From the IMG/VR virus record IMGVR_UViG_3300032278_001503, positions 1 to 24,796 of that record: a DNA stretch of 24,796 bases. One strand, 5' to 3'. The notes under the pieces are model-generated. The model was not told the origin of the DNA. It searched no databases and saw only the letters and a list, made by a program, of their open reading frames with translations. The translations under genes and the position numbers were made by a program. Source of the DNA: a virus. Below, in pieces: positions 6,946 to 13,752 of this stretch. Position 1 is the stretch's first letter. Each line of letters opens with the position of its first letter.

Positions 6946-7901
6946 ACTCTATTTCCTTTCTTATCCGTATTCGTTAAGACAAGTCCATAATTATTATCGA
7001 CTGCAGGAAGATTCTCAAACTCAGGCTTGTACTTCAGTTTGTTTTTCTTAAATGGCCCATAGTCACAATAATGATGCCATCTTCCGTATTTCCATACTAT
7101 GCGACAAACGTCTGGGTGCATATCCACTAACATCTGACTCTTCTTAATAGTTCCCTCAGGATTATAATAACTCTCTTTAAACTCTTCATTGTCTGTGGCT
7201 TCAGCGTGATAAAATTCTTCTGTATTACCACCCCCTACAGTTTGCGTTGCACATTTGCCTTGGAGAAAATGATTGAACTGTACTGTACAATCACCGTCTT
7301 TTAGAATTCTCAATGAAAGGTCAGTATCTTCGTTGTAGCGACCTCTCCATCTATGTACACAATCATTCTTGATTAAGTTGCAAGAGTATATTCGAGTGTT
7401 AGTCACAAATGGTGGATACTTCTGATTCGGTGCTATGAAGAATCTATATTGCAGTCCAGACATTTTGATGTTCTCATATCTATTACAAAAATCTTCGCAC
7501 GACCTAAACAGTGAACCATTCTCTACACGATATCGAAAATTCTTTTGTAGCCTATAGAAATCAGAAATGTTATCATCCATTACCCAATGCCACTCTGTAC
7601 CTAGAACATCTTTAGCGTGGTCCCAACACCAATTTCTCGCTCTACCTGGGCCGTCTCCGTGATTTGAAAACGGAAGAATCAATAGTATAGCATAGTTCGA
7701 TAGACCGAACTTCTTTAATGCTAGTTCATACGGCTTTTCGTCTTGTGGTTCAATAGCAATATAGTGATGTATTTTCATCCGAGTCAAAGACTTAGATGTT
7801 ATCATCGAATCGGCACGCCCTTTACTAATAGTGTAAAGAGGGTATTGTGGATAATGCGGGTCCTCACATCCGTTTCTTTGTCGTTGTGGACTCATAGGCA
7901 T
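6942..7901 (-). CDS. GT-A glycosyltransferase-like protein, resembling the TET-associated (TAGT) family
   Basis: The 319-residue product has a run typical of this group: GPGRARNW at 84-91, then WVMDDN at 106-111 where GT-A enzymes carry a DxD metal motif, and an acidic NEDTDLSLR near residue 192 in the place of the catalytic ED. From memory these match TAGT, described by the Aravind group as glycosyltransferases linked to oxidised or hydroxymethylated pyrimidines in phage and eukaryote genomes. No TET/JBP dioxygenase or pyrimidine hydroxymethylase is visible in this window. A ribosome site AGGAG lies nine bases before ATG 7901. Its neighbours are two more glycosyltransferase-like genes and a nucleotidyltransferase. 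DNA, protein or glycan could be the acceptor; a plain GT2-like enzyme is the main alternative. Confidence 0.65.
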   Translation of the reverse strand: MPMSPQRQRNGCEDPHYPQYPLYTISKGRADSMITSKSLTRMKIHHYIAIEPQDEKPYELALKKFGLSNYAILLILPFSNHGDGPGRARNWCWDHAKDVLGTEWHWVMDDNISDFYRLQKNFRYRVENGSLFRSCEDFCNRYENIKMSGLQYRFFIAPNQKYPPFVTNTRIYSCNLIKNDCVHRWRGRYNEDTDLSLRILKDGDCTVQFNHFLQGKCATQTVGGGNTEEFYHAEATDNEEFKESYYNPEGTIKKSQMLVDMHPDVCRIVWKYGRWHHYCDYGPFKKNKLKYKPEFENLPAVDNNYGLVLTNTDKKGNRV

Positions 7902-7981
7902 TTGAGAAATCTCCTAACTTTATATTGGGTTATCCATATAGCATTAAGAACTCTCGCTTTAATTATATACCATTCAATCAC
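7892..7981 (-). CDS. Micro-ORF, 29 aa, basic, overlapping the next gene
   Basis: A 29-codon frame starts at GTG 7979-7981 with AGGAG five bases upstream and stops just inside the next gene. The product is aromatic and basic (Trp, Tyr, Arg, Lys) without a clear membrane helix. It could be real or only a leader that couples translation to the following glycosyltransferase gene. Nothing is recognisable in it. Confidence 0.4.
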   Translation of the reverse strand: MIEWYIIKARVLNAIWITQYKVRRFLKCL

Positions 7982-7989
7982 ATCGTCTC

Positions 7990-8136
7990 CTATTTTTGTA
8001 GGGTTAAGGGGTCTGCATTACCCACCCAATGCTTTGGAAAATCAGCCTCCGTAGAGCATCTATAAAAAAACATACAATAAATTACTACCGTGCAGATGAT
8101 ACCCATCCACAATCTAAAATCCCATTTACCAGTCAT
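7990..8136 (-). CDS. Small membrane protein, 48 aa
   Basis: A 48-codon frame begins at ATG 8134-8136, overlapping the TGA of the GT-B gene by four bases (ATGA), with GAGG four bases upstream. Residues 8-25 are hydrophobic with Met, Ile, Val and Phe, making one transmembrane helix followed by a polar tail of about 23 residues. A consensus promoter (8211-8239) ahead of it can transcribe it with the downstream glycosyltransferase and nucleotidyltransferase genes. It is not recognisable by family. Confidence 0.6.
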   Translation of the reverse strand: MTGKWDFRLWMGIICTVVIYCMFFYRCSTEADFPKHWVGNADPLTLQK

Positions 8137-9251
8137 AATACCTCACAGTGAAATGTATCCTGATTCATAAAATTGGTCAATGATGGTTTTTCTTTTATAT
8201 CAAATGTTGTATTATACACCATCTGGTACCATTTGTCAACCCATTTTTCTTTGCTGTGTTTCTTCTTTGTTGCATCGCTTATGGTCAATCGGTCCTCATA
8301 AGAATATTTTTTGAATTCGTTAATTGATTCTGCTAACTCGTCTGGCGTACATTTTATGGACATTCTCTCAAAATGAGCATAGTCCGCTGGAATGATTTCC
8401 GAAGCGTGTCTACCACTCTTATCACATAAGAGAATAACAGGCAATCCGTGTAGGAGTGCTTCCATACAAGTGATACCCCACGATTCTACAGGCATAGTTG
8501 AGACATAGACTGATGCCTCAGACATCGAATCTAGCGTATCTCTGTGACTCAGTCCTCTGTAGGTACACTGAGGCTCTTTCCAATGTAGATTATCATCCCA
8601 ATATTTTACTTGATTTGCGCCGTGTTGAAAATTGTCTTTGTTGGTTAGAACGAGGGAAGACAATCCAGTAGACTGTAATTTCTTATGAAGAAGAAATGGA
8701 TTCTTCGTCAAGTCCGTTCTGCCAATAGTTACTGCATCATACCAATTCAAGGAGTGTTTTGCTACTAACTCATTACCAGTAGCAAAGCCTGAGTTTATTG
8801 TTCCTTTGACTCCAATCAATGGGTCTCCAGTGACTCGTTCAACGTGACTCTCGTGAAATTTTTGTTGATACGCTGACACAAAATATAAATGACCGCCCGC
8901 ATTGATGAATTTCTGCATACCTTTCCACCAGGCTACATATCGTATATCTCGCACAAGTGGTTCGTGAGCAACTGCAATTGTTGGTATACCCTCGTCTATC
9001 TGAGGAAGTAACCAATACGCATCAATATCATTGACTATAATAATGTCTGGATTATGTCTACGGACAGCATCGAGATAAATCTTTTTTGTCTTTTTTGCTT
9101 TTCTATCTTCTGGTGTAATTTCTACTGGAATTGCTTCAGGAAATACCTCATACAAACTCTTAGTGAATTTCTCAATTCCGCCAACTACAGTTTGACTGTG
9201 TATGTTATTACCGCTTCTTGACAAGTAAGGAAGAAGAATTTTCTTGCTCAC
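8133..9251 (-). CDS. GT-B fold glycosyltransferase, family 4-like
   Basis: A 372-residue protein with the two-domain layout of GT-B enzymes. The C-terminal half carries the EX7E signature of GT4-like retaining enzymes (ESWGITCME, Glu256 and Glu264), followed by a GLPVI segment and a serine-rich stretch typical of the nucleotide-sugar site. T4 DNA alpha-glucosyltransferase also has a GT-B fold, but I see no close similarity to it. The GTG start (9249-9251) overlaps the previous stop by four bases (GTGA); an in-frame TTG at 9263 is less likely. It is the third gene of the operon that begins at 10527. Donor and acceptor are unknown. DNA glycosylation or surface glycan synthesis are both possible. 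Confidence 0.8.
   Translation of the reverse strand: MSKKILLPYLSRSGNNIHSQTVVGGIEKFTKSLYEVFPEAIPVEITPEDRKAKKTKKIYLDAVRRHNPDIIIVNDIDAYWLLPQIDEGIPTIAVAHEPLVRDIRYVAWWKGMQKFINAGGHLYFVSAYQQKFHESHVERVTGDPLIGVKGTINSGFATGNELVAKHSLNWYDAVTIGRTDLTKNPFLLHKKLQSTGLSSLVLTNKDNFQHGANQVKYWDDNLHWKEPQCTYRGLSHRDTLDSMSEASVYVSTMPVESWGITCMEALLHGLPVILLCDKSGRHASEIIPADYAHFERMSIKCTPDELAESINEFKKYSYEDRLTISDATKKKHSKEKWVDKWYQMVYNTTFDIKEKPSLTNFMNQDTFHCEVL
8211..8239 (-). promoter_or_regulatory. Consensus sigma70-type promoter inside a coding region
   Basis: On the minus strand TTGACA (8234-8239) and TATAAT (8211-8216) are 17 bases apart. The whole site lies inside the final codons of the GT-B gene (encoding part of WYQMVYNTT) and would drive the 48-aa membrane protein, the TAGT-like gene and the nucleotidyltransferase. 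Confidence 0.85.
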
Positions 9252-10168
9252 ATTATACCCCAATCTTTAATCAGTGGGCGACCATTCGCCGCAAACTCTT
9301 CAAGTGGAGATTTCACTTTAGGTCTATATACTTTCGACCAACAATGTCTATATTTCATATCACCATCTTTATTCTTTTGAAGTTTTAATCCGTGTGGAAA
9401 TTTCTTCTTAATATATTCATATCCAACTTTAGCGGCATCAGACGTATTGTACCATTTGTGATAATCTTTAATAGTATCTGGAATTTTCTTGTCATCATAC
9501 ATTCCTGTCCAGATTTCTCTAGTGTCTTTCATTTCTTTATAGTTACTTAGAGATTGATTATCGTGCATCCATTCTGTGGATTGGCGAGTATTAATACCTC
9601 GTGATAAACATTCAAACAAAAACAAAATATCTTCTGCTACTCTGATTGAGGTGATATCCATATCATCAATTTCTTTTGACAACATACGTCCATCAATCAT
9701 TATAATTTCTGTAATACATTTAGTGTCAACATATTCAGTGTTCGCTGGTGGGAATCCCGATTGTGAAAATCCAGCGATACCAATATCAGGCTCATCTAGC
9801 CACTTGTCCATAGTATCAAACGCTTCGAGAATTTCTTCTGGCTTGGCTCTTCGTCTAGACTTTTCCATATTGGACTTTCCTGTCCAATACTTTGCGTTTC
9901 TTCGCCCAAGGAGAATATCATCATCAGCGACACAATACTTAATCGCACCAGCGTGTTTGTGGATAAACTTTCGGGTCTCTGCTAATTGAGTCCAAGTGCC
10001 AACTAATTTTTCTGGGATTTCTAGATACTTGCAAGGATAATTATAGAGGTATCTTTCTTTAGACTCTATAACCATAATGACTCTCTTCTTCAACTCATCA
10101 GGAAGATTGTCATACGTAATTTGGTTGTTAGCCCGCCTTACAGTAGGAATGTAGATTCGTTCTATCAC
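9248..10168 (-). CDS. GT-A glycosyltransferase-like phage protein
   Basis: About 306 residues. It opens with ERIYIPTVRRANNQITYDNL, a start I know from a widespread set of phage proteins of glycosyltransferase type, and has an acidic triplet DDD at 82-84 within VADDDILLG, the expected DxD metal and nucleotide-sugar site. The start is placed at GTG 10166-10168, which overlaps the previous stop by four bases and puts the conserved IYIPT four residues from the N-terminus. A TTG at 10186 opens a slightly longer frame. It is sandwiched between a conserved phage protein of unknown function and the GT-B gene, all coupled by GTGA overlaps. The reaction is not known; similarity to the TAGT-like neighbour is limited to the general fold. 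Confidence 0.65.
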   Translation of the reverse strand: MIERIYIPTVRRANNQITYDNLPDELKKRVIMVIESKERYLYNYPCKYLEIPEKLVGTWTQLAETRKFIHKHAGAIKYCVADDDILLGRRNAKYWTGKSNMEKSRRRAKPEEILEAFDTMDKWLDEPDIGIAGFSQSGFPPANTEYVDTKCITEIIMIDGRMLSKEIDDMDITSIRVAEDILFLFECLSRGINTRQSTEWMHDNQSLSNYKEMKDTREIWTGMYDDKKIPDTIKDYHKWYNTSDAAKVGYEYIKKKFPHGLKLQKNKDGDMKYRHCWSKVYRPKVKSPLEEFAANGRPLIKDWGIM

Positions 10169-10527
10169 TTCTCGTCTTCCATCCAACGGAGAAGTGAATT
10201 TGCTGTTACATCAAGGTGGGGGTGCCAAGCAGATTTAGTTTTTGCCGTCATTCTCTGCCCGATTAACTTCTGAAACTCTTCGTAGTCTTCCTGATTTCTG
10301 AAAGACATAATAACTTGTTTATAGGCTCTATTATTCTCTTGAGTGTAAGAAGGCATACCTTTCCAGTGACTTCTCCACGAATCAATGTCTACTTCTTCAT
10401 TGACGCCTTTATCTTCACCCATAAACTCTCCGAGCGTTGAGGGTAGTGATGAATCATCTACCTCACCCAGATAATTGTCGTACTCTGCCGACTCTTTCAC
10501 TTCAACTTTTCGCTTATCATCACTCAT
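10165..10527 (-). CDS. Conserved phage protein, WxGMP-type, function unknown
   Basis: A 120-residue protein with an acidic, low-complexity N-terminal half (to about residue 48) and a conserved C-terminal domain: HWKGMPSYTQEN, then VIMSFRNQEDYEEFQKLIGQ and TKSAWHPH. I recognise this pattern from many phage genomes, where it occurs alone or fused to other domains and often near modification genes, but I know no experimentally assigned function. It is the first gene below a consensus promoter (10559-10587) and overlaps the next gene by four bases, so it heads the glycosyltransferase operon. A weak AGGT precedes the ATG. A substrate-recognition or adaptor role for the cassette is speculation. Confidence 0.6.
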   Translation of the reverse strand: MSDDKRKVEVKESAEYDNYLGEVDDSSLPSTLGEFMGEDKGVNEEVDIDSWRSHWKGMPSYTQENNRAYKQVIMSFRNQEDYEEFQKLIGQRMTAKTKSAWHPHLDVTANSLLRWMEDEK

Positions 10528-10558
10528 AATATACCTATTTTTATGTTAAATTTTATCT

Positions 10559-10587
10559 ATTATACATCATTCTATACCATTTGTCAA
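10559..10587 (-). promoter_or_regulatory. Consensus sigma70-type promoter of the glycosyltransferase operon
   Basis: On the minus strand TTGACA (10582-10587) and TATAAT (10559-10564) are 17 bases apart. It is the only one of the eight strong sites that lies entirely in a short intergenic gap (10528-10594) with no coding overlap, and it directly precedes the 10527-8133 operon. Confidence 0.85.
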
Positions 10588-10594
10588 GTGATTT

Positions 10595-11161
10595 TTACGC
10601 ATCCATCACTCTATAGTCTCCTCTTTGCCAAATTTCTCGTTCAAGGGCTCTTCGTTGTATCAGACCTTTGTTATATTTTCCATCTGCACAGGTAAATCCA
10701 CGGCGTTTATCAAATGCTTCGATTAAGAAGAGATTGATATGTCCGCGATTTAAATGTTTCAGTGCGGCAGAATTTTTAAAGGTAGTCGGTCCGATATTGT
10801 AGACCAAAGATACCAAAGCATTTCTTTGATGCTTGTTAAGTTTGTAGGTGACCAATCGGTCAATGTATTCATTTGCCTCTAGCAACTTAAACAACATTAT
10901 ACGTTCGGCTTCGTCTAACGTATTGTCAGAAAACAAATTGGCTCTGTTTCCATAACCTTTGGCCTTGTGACCGACATCATCATATACTTCTAGAACGGCA
11001 TCACCCCTCATAAGAGCGGGATTTTCCATAGTCTTGACAAAGACTTTTAAATCTTCATCAGGTACCCAGGGCCTTGTTGCTTCAACATCAGTGCTACAGC
11101 CAATGGTGGCAAAACCTAAAAATAGTGCGATAAGGACAAATGAGAAAATCTTAGTAATCAT
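10595..11161 (-). CDS. GH24 (T4 lysozyme-fold) envelope protein with altered catalytic residues
   Basis: A 188-residue product with an N-terminal hydrophobic signal or anchor (residues 5-21, ending at IGCS, Cys22, a possible lipidation site). The rest follows the GH24 lysozyme pattern: VYDDVGHKAKGYG in place of the catalytic-loop motif, then LNKHQRNALVSLVYNIG and FKNSAALKHLN, the family's C-terminal signature. Against T4 lysozyme, the Asp of the Glu-Asp-Thr triad is kept, but the Glu seven residues before the Tyr is replaced (Arg-Gly-Asp there) and the Thr aligns with Ala. It may be inactive, use other residues, or bind rather than cut peptidoglycan. A GAGG site lies upstream of the ATG. Alternative: a signal-arrest endolysin that has diverged. 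Confidence 0.75.
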   Translation of the reverse strand: MITKIFSFVLIALFLGFATIGCSTDVEATRPWVPDEDLKVFVKTMENPALMRGDAVLEVYDDVGHKAKGYGNRANLFSDNTLDEAERIMLFKLLEANEYIDRLVTYKLNKHQRNALVSLVYNIGPTTFKNSAALKHLNRGHINLFLIEAFDKRRGFTCADGKYNKGLIQRRALEREIWQRGDYRVMDA

Positions 11162-11178
11162 AAGAACTCTTCCTCAGT

Positions 11179-11451
11179 TTATATTGCGTAATTAAATATC
11201 AAGCCTATTATAGAGACTAATGCAATGGCTAAATTTGTGGTAACAATAGAATACTTGCCCCACAAAAATCCAACACTAATCCATATACCTGCACCTGCAA
11301 TCATTACTACAACACCCTCTGGGTAATGCCCTAGAGCGTTGATTCCAACTCCGACTATTACTGTCGCAGTACCTAACCATTCTAAAAACTGTGTCAGTAC
11401 ACGTTTGTAAATAAATGCCTCGATTCGTGTTAACTTCTTATTATCTATCAT
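11179..11451 (-). CDS. Small polytopic membrane protein, function unknown
   Basis: A 90-residue protein with three predicted membrane helices, about residues 20-38, 42-62 and 66-88, rich in Gly, Val and Ile. The N-terminus is short and basic, so it is probably inside. It recalls small bacterial three-helix proteins of the PnuC/SemiSWEET-like size class, but no diagnostic motif is visible. The ATG at 11449-11451 is only seven bases below the -10 of its own promoter and has no ribosome site, so its transcript may be nearly leaderless. A GTG at 11466 opens a longer frame but lies inside the -10 region, which makes it unlikely from this promoter. It precedes the lysozyme-fold gene. Confidence 0.6.
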   Translation of the reverse strand: MIDNKKLTRIEAFIYKRVLTQFLEWLGTATVIVGVGINALGHYPEGVVVMIAGAGIWISVGFLWGKYSIVTTNLAIALVSIIGLIFNYAI

Positions 11452-11457
11452 ACTAAC

Positions 11458-11486
11458 AGTATACACCCAAATCAGTCATCTGTCAA
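11458..11486 (-). promoter_or_regulatory. Near-consensus sigma70-type promoter
   Basis: On the minus strand TTGACA (11481-11486) and TATACT (11458-11463) are 17 bases apart, with an A-tract upstream. It overlaps the 3' end of the preceding gene and precedes the small membrane protein and the lysozyme-fold gene. Confidence 0.75.
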
Positions 11487-11837
11487 CTTCTTTTTTTCTT
11501 CGGATGTTAATGTGTTCTGCTTTATCTCTTGGATTTTCTCCATCGATTTCACCATTCCTTTTGGAATCTGGTGAATGGTACCGACACATCTATCTTCTCT
11601 TACGGTGTCGGTAATGTAGATACATTCTTTGTCGCTCATAAAGTGGACTCCGTATGTATCAAAATAATCTAACTCTATAGGAAGGTCGTCAATTTCGTGC
11701 CATCCGTCATTATATGTGGCCGCATCTAACCAAGTAACTTTTACTAGATAAAGTGGCGGCTTCAGCAAGTTCTTATTTAAGTCTTTTGTGTACGGATACG
11801 CCATTCTAGTGACTTTCCTCGGTGTTATTTCTTTCAT
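11472..11837 (-). CDS. Conserved phage protein, function unknown
   Basis: A 121-residue protein with a compact central region of alternating hydrophobic and aromatic residues (YLVKVTWLDA, GWHEIDDLP, CIYITDTV) that suggests a small beta-sheet domain, and a charged Lys/Glu-rich tail. ATG 11835-11837 has AAAGG four bases upstream; an in-frame ATG at 11849 has none, though it lies four bases after the preceding small ORF, so both starts remain possible. I recall proteins with a similar WLDA...W.EIDDL pattern in T4-like marine phages, without known function. The -35 of the next promoter lies in its last codons. Confidence 0.6.
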   Translation of the reverse strand: MKEITPRKVTRMAYPYTKDLNKNLLKPPLYLVKVTWLDAATYNDGWHEIDDLPIELDYFDTYGVHFMSDKECIYITDTVREDRCVGTIHQIPKGMVKSMEKIQEIKQNTLTSEEKKKLTDD

Positions 11838-11852
11838 TTTCCCTTTCATTAT

Positions 11853-11981
11853 TTAGTCATAATATAAGTGGGTTCTTCGCATTGAGTTATCACGTTCTCG
11901 GTATTGAGAACTTTCCCTCAATCCTTTCTTGACGAGATATTCGCCATTATTAGGACTTCCCCCATTGCCCAAACCACTCAA
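11853..11981 (-). CDS. Small basic protein, 42 aa, TTG start
   Basis: A 42-codon frame fills the space between two genes exactly: it begins at TTG 11979-11981, overlapping the previous stop, and ends four bases before the next in-frame ATG. Composition is coding-like, with a Gly/Asn-rich start (LSGLGNGGSPNNGEY) and an Arg-rich second half (RESSQYRERDNSMRR). No good ribosome site precedes the TTG, so translation would depend on coupling. No family is recognised; the basic tail could bind nucleic acid. Confidence 0.5.
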   Translation of the reverse strand: MSGLGNGGSPNNGEYLVKKGLRESSQYRERDNSMRRTHLYYD

Positions 11982-12256
11982 CTTCGTAAATAATCGGGAC
12001 AATCATTTGTTTGTCGGTAATCCGAACGCCGAAATTTACGATGTTTATCTTCTGCTGGCTGGTCCTTAAACCAATCAATAGAAAATTCAGCCCCGTCTAC
12101 GTAATGTCCTACAGACCCCTTCTCGATATCTTTCTTCAACGCTTTCACGATATCCATCGGGTCGTATCCAAAGCCAGGAAACATATCACTATGAAACTTC
12201 ACTTTAAAAGAAACTTCCCACTCAGGTGCTGGAATAATCGGTTTCAAGTCACTCAT
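11978..12256 (-). CDS. Small conserved phage protein, function unknown
   Basis: A 92-residue protein. The start at 12256 is chosen because GGAGAG lies about seven bases upstream, inside the end of the previous gene; the longer frame to 12298 has no such signal and would overlap that gene. The N-terminal half (EWEVSFKVKFHSDMFPGFGYDPMDIV) looks like a beta strand followed by a helix with VKALKKDIEKG; the C-terminus is charged (HRKFRRSDYR). The general shape recalls small DNA-associated or regulatory phage proteins, but no function is assigned. It belongs to the run of short, tightly spaced genes from 13680 to 11472. Confidence 0.6.
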   Translation of the reverse strand: MSDLKPIIPAPEWEVSFKVKFHSDMFPGFGYDPMDIVKALKKDIEKGSVGHYVDGAEFSIDWFKDQPAEDKHRKFRRSDYRQTNDCPDYLRS

Positions 12257-12257
12257 A

Positions 12258-12476
12258 CTATCTCTCCAATACCACGTAATCGCCGAAGTAACTGTCAAAC
12301 ACTTCGACTAGGTTTTCATAATCACCAGACTTCATTTCGGTAGTAATTAGTTTATCATCTAATCCCAATTGACGAGACAAACTAAACGCTAATCCCAAGA
12401 GATTAAAGGCGTTACCTTTGGGTCCAGTTAAGTCAATAACAAATTCTTTGGGTGTTGTTTTGGCTCTGATTGTCAT
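12258..12476 (-). CDS. Small conserved phage protein (IDLTGPxGNAF type)
   Basis: A 72-residue acidic protein with a pattern I know from several phages and some bacterial genomes: FVIDLTGPKGNAFNLLG, a central helix LSRQLGLDD, then SGDYENLVEVFDSYFGDYVVL. No function is known to me. GGAG lies six bases before the ATG. The stop and the ribosome site of the next gene overlap, so the two are translationally linked. The conserved length suggests a complete single domain. Confidence 0.65.
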   Translation of the reverse strand: MTIRAKTTPKEFVIDLTGPKGNAFNLLGLAFSLSRQLGLDDKLITTEMKSGDYENLVEVFDSYFGDYVVLER

Positions 12477-12487
12477 AACTATCTCCG

Positions 12488-12736
12488 TTAAGCGTGTTCA
12501 ATATCACCTGAAACCGTCATCTGGCCAAGTGCGATTTGCTGGCGCAACATATTCAATTTCGCCATCGTTTGTTTGATATCTGGGTGCTTACTATTATTTA
12601 TCTGCAAATTACGACACAACCAGGACAGGTTACCAAACGACATTTCCAATCGTTTCATAGGAACTTGCATATCATCAGGAACCAACGAAATCAGCATATC
12701 GCTTACGTGTACGTTTCCCTTTAAAATATTTTCCAT
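12488..12736 (-). CDS. Small helical phage protein, function unknown
   Basis: An 82-residue protein predicted to be mainly helical, with two amphipathic stretches (about residues 24-45 and 52-72). AAGGAG lies nine bases before the ATG, and its first base overlaps the stop of the preceding gene. There are no Cys motifs or nucleotide-binding motifs; one Cys (Cys41) is present. It is part of the same compact run of small genes. I cannot name a family. Confidence 0.6.
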   Translation of the reverse strand: MENILKGNVHVSDMLISLVPDDMQVPMKRLEMSFGNLSWLCRNLQINNSKHPDIKQTMAKLNMLRQQIALGQMTVSGDIEHA

Positions 12737-12909
12737 TATGAATCGCTCCTTACGTTGTCATCTTCTATGATAAAACTGGACATACCTGCTAGTTCTTTCT
12801 GAACCTCTTTTTTCGCATTCTGTCTGCCTCTAGCCTTATCCGCTTTTCGTTGGCGAATCGTCTCGGCTCGGCTAAGAGAATGTTGTCTTTCATTTCCTAG
12901 CGGTTTCAT
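12736..12909 (-). CDS. Small basic protein, function unknown
   Basis: A 57-residue product once the start is placed at ATG 12907-12909, which has GAGG four bases upstream at the end of the previous micro-ORF. A longer frame to 12954 exists but lacks a ribosome site. The first 40 residues are Arg/Lys/Gln-rich (RAETIRQRKADKARGRQ), probably one long basic helix; the last 12 are acidic (IEDDNVRSDS). Nucleic-acid binding is plausible from composition only. Confidence 0.55.
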   Translation of the reverse strand: MKPLGNERQHSLSRAETIRQRKADKARGRQNAKKEVQKELAGMSSFIIEDDNVRSDS

Positions 12910-12916
12910 TTTTACC

Positions 12917-13030
12917 TCACAAATGTCCGCGCCACGTACATATTTCATCCACAATAATCCGGCTATGTTCGTGTCCGCAGGTATTTAATAATATTAGCAT
13001 TAGTAGTATAATCACCGACCATTTAAACAT
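12917..13030 (-). CDS. Small lipoprotein-like membrane protein, 37 aa
   Basis: A 37-codon frame starts at ATG 13028-13030, eight bases after the putative OB-fold gene, and its stop runs into the ribosome site of the next gene. Residues 5-17 are Ile/Leu-rich and end at LLNTCG, which resembles a lipobox around Cys18. The tail is polar. No clear ribosome site precedes the start, so confidence is moderate. If real, it could be a very short lipoprotein of the kind phages use for lysis control (spanin-like Rz1) or superinfection exclusion; neither can be shown. Confidence 0.45.
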   Translation of the reverse strand: MFKWSVIILLMLILLNTCGHEHSRIIVDEICTWRGHL

Positions 13031-13038
13031 CAATCAAT

Positions 13039-13680
13039 TCACGCGGAAAGAAAGTCCATCAACTCTCGTGTTGTCTCTGCTTTCTTATCTGCGGCCTCTT
13101 CTTTCGCAATAACGTCTTGCGATTTTGGTTTTGGCTTCAGTGCGGCGAAAGCCTCTCTTGTGACTTTGCCCTCTTCTGGGTCGACTATCACCGAATTTTG
13201 CGGATATGAGTAGAACCCGAAGCCTAATTCTTTCTGCCTTAGTTTGGCGTTAAACTTAACAAAGTCTCCTACCTTAACTTCTTCGTCAAGCAAGAAACCT
13301 GGAACAGTACCGAAAACTCGATACCCTTTGAAATCTTCGACCAGCATCTTAAAAACATAAGAGCGGCCATAGTTGAACTGGTTCTCCTGTTGCTTGATTG
13401 AAATTACTTCTCCAATCACTTCGCCCTTGCCGTCTTTCATCGGCGTCATTCTTGCCAGGCGTTCTTTGTTCTTTCTCGCATATTCCTCGTCATTTCTGAC
13501 GACCTTCTGAACTGCCGATATTTGCTTGGCAGTCACGTTACCAAATTTTTCTGCTCTGCTGAGGACATCCTTCACAAAGTCATTTTTGCCAGCGTATGAA
13601 TTGGCTAGCAAGTCTTTGAACCAATCAAAAGTGGTTTCATCGATGCTAGTGGCATCTCCTCTAATCGTCAAATCTGACAT
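13039..13680 (-). CDS. Putative OB-fold nucleic-acid-binding phage protein
   Basis: A 213-residue protein. Residues 15-80 are helical and charged. Residues about 88-165 read as a beta-barrel of OB type: GEVISIKQQENQFNYG, KMLVEDFKGYRVFGTVP, then VGDFVKFNAKL and GFGFYSYP. The tail (168-213) is Lys/Ala-rich and probably flexible. Phage proteins with this GxVxxIKxQE...YRVxGTVP...GDxVxFxA pattern are common, sometimes inside larger helicase- or primase-linked proteins; a single-stranded nucleic-acid-binding role is inferred from the fold only. It is not recognisably T4 gp32 (no zinc-binding motif). AGAGG precedes the ATG, and a consensus promoter lies 44-72 bases upstream. Confidence 0.6.
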   Translation of the reverse strand: MSDLTIRGDATSIDETTFDWFKDLLANSYAGKNDFVKDVLSRAEKFGNVTAKQISAVQKVVRNDEEYARKNKERLARMTPMKDGKGEVIGEVISIKQQENQFNYGRSYVFKMLVEDFKGYRVFGTVPGFLLDEEVKVGDFVKFNAKLRQKELGFGFYSYPQNSVIVDPEEGKVTREAFAALKPKPKSQDVIAKEEAADKKAETTRELMDFLSA

Positions 13681-13723
13681 ATTTGCCTCTCAATCTGTTA
13701 ATATTTATCTTACTATAGATACT

Positions 13724-13752
13724 ATTATACTCTATCCTGGGCCCCTTGTCAA
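13724..13752 (-). promoter_or_regulatory. Consensus sigma70-type promoter, leftward
   Basis: On the minus strand TTGACA (13747-13752) and TATAAT (13724-13729) are 17 bases apart, preceded by an A-tract and GGG. It fires leftward into the putative OB-fold gene and the run of small genes behind it, with a leader of about 35 bases. Confidence 0.88.

Noticed and set aside
9705-9734. TTGACA with TTATAA at 18 bases inside the GT-A gene
   Set aside because: Spacer and -10 depart from the uniform 17-bp TATAAT pattern of the other sites.
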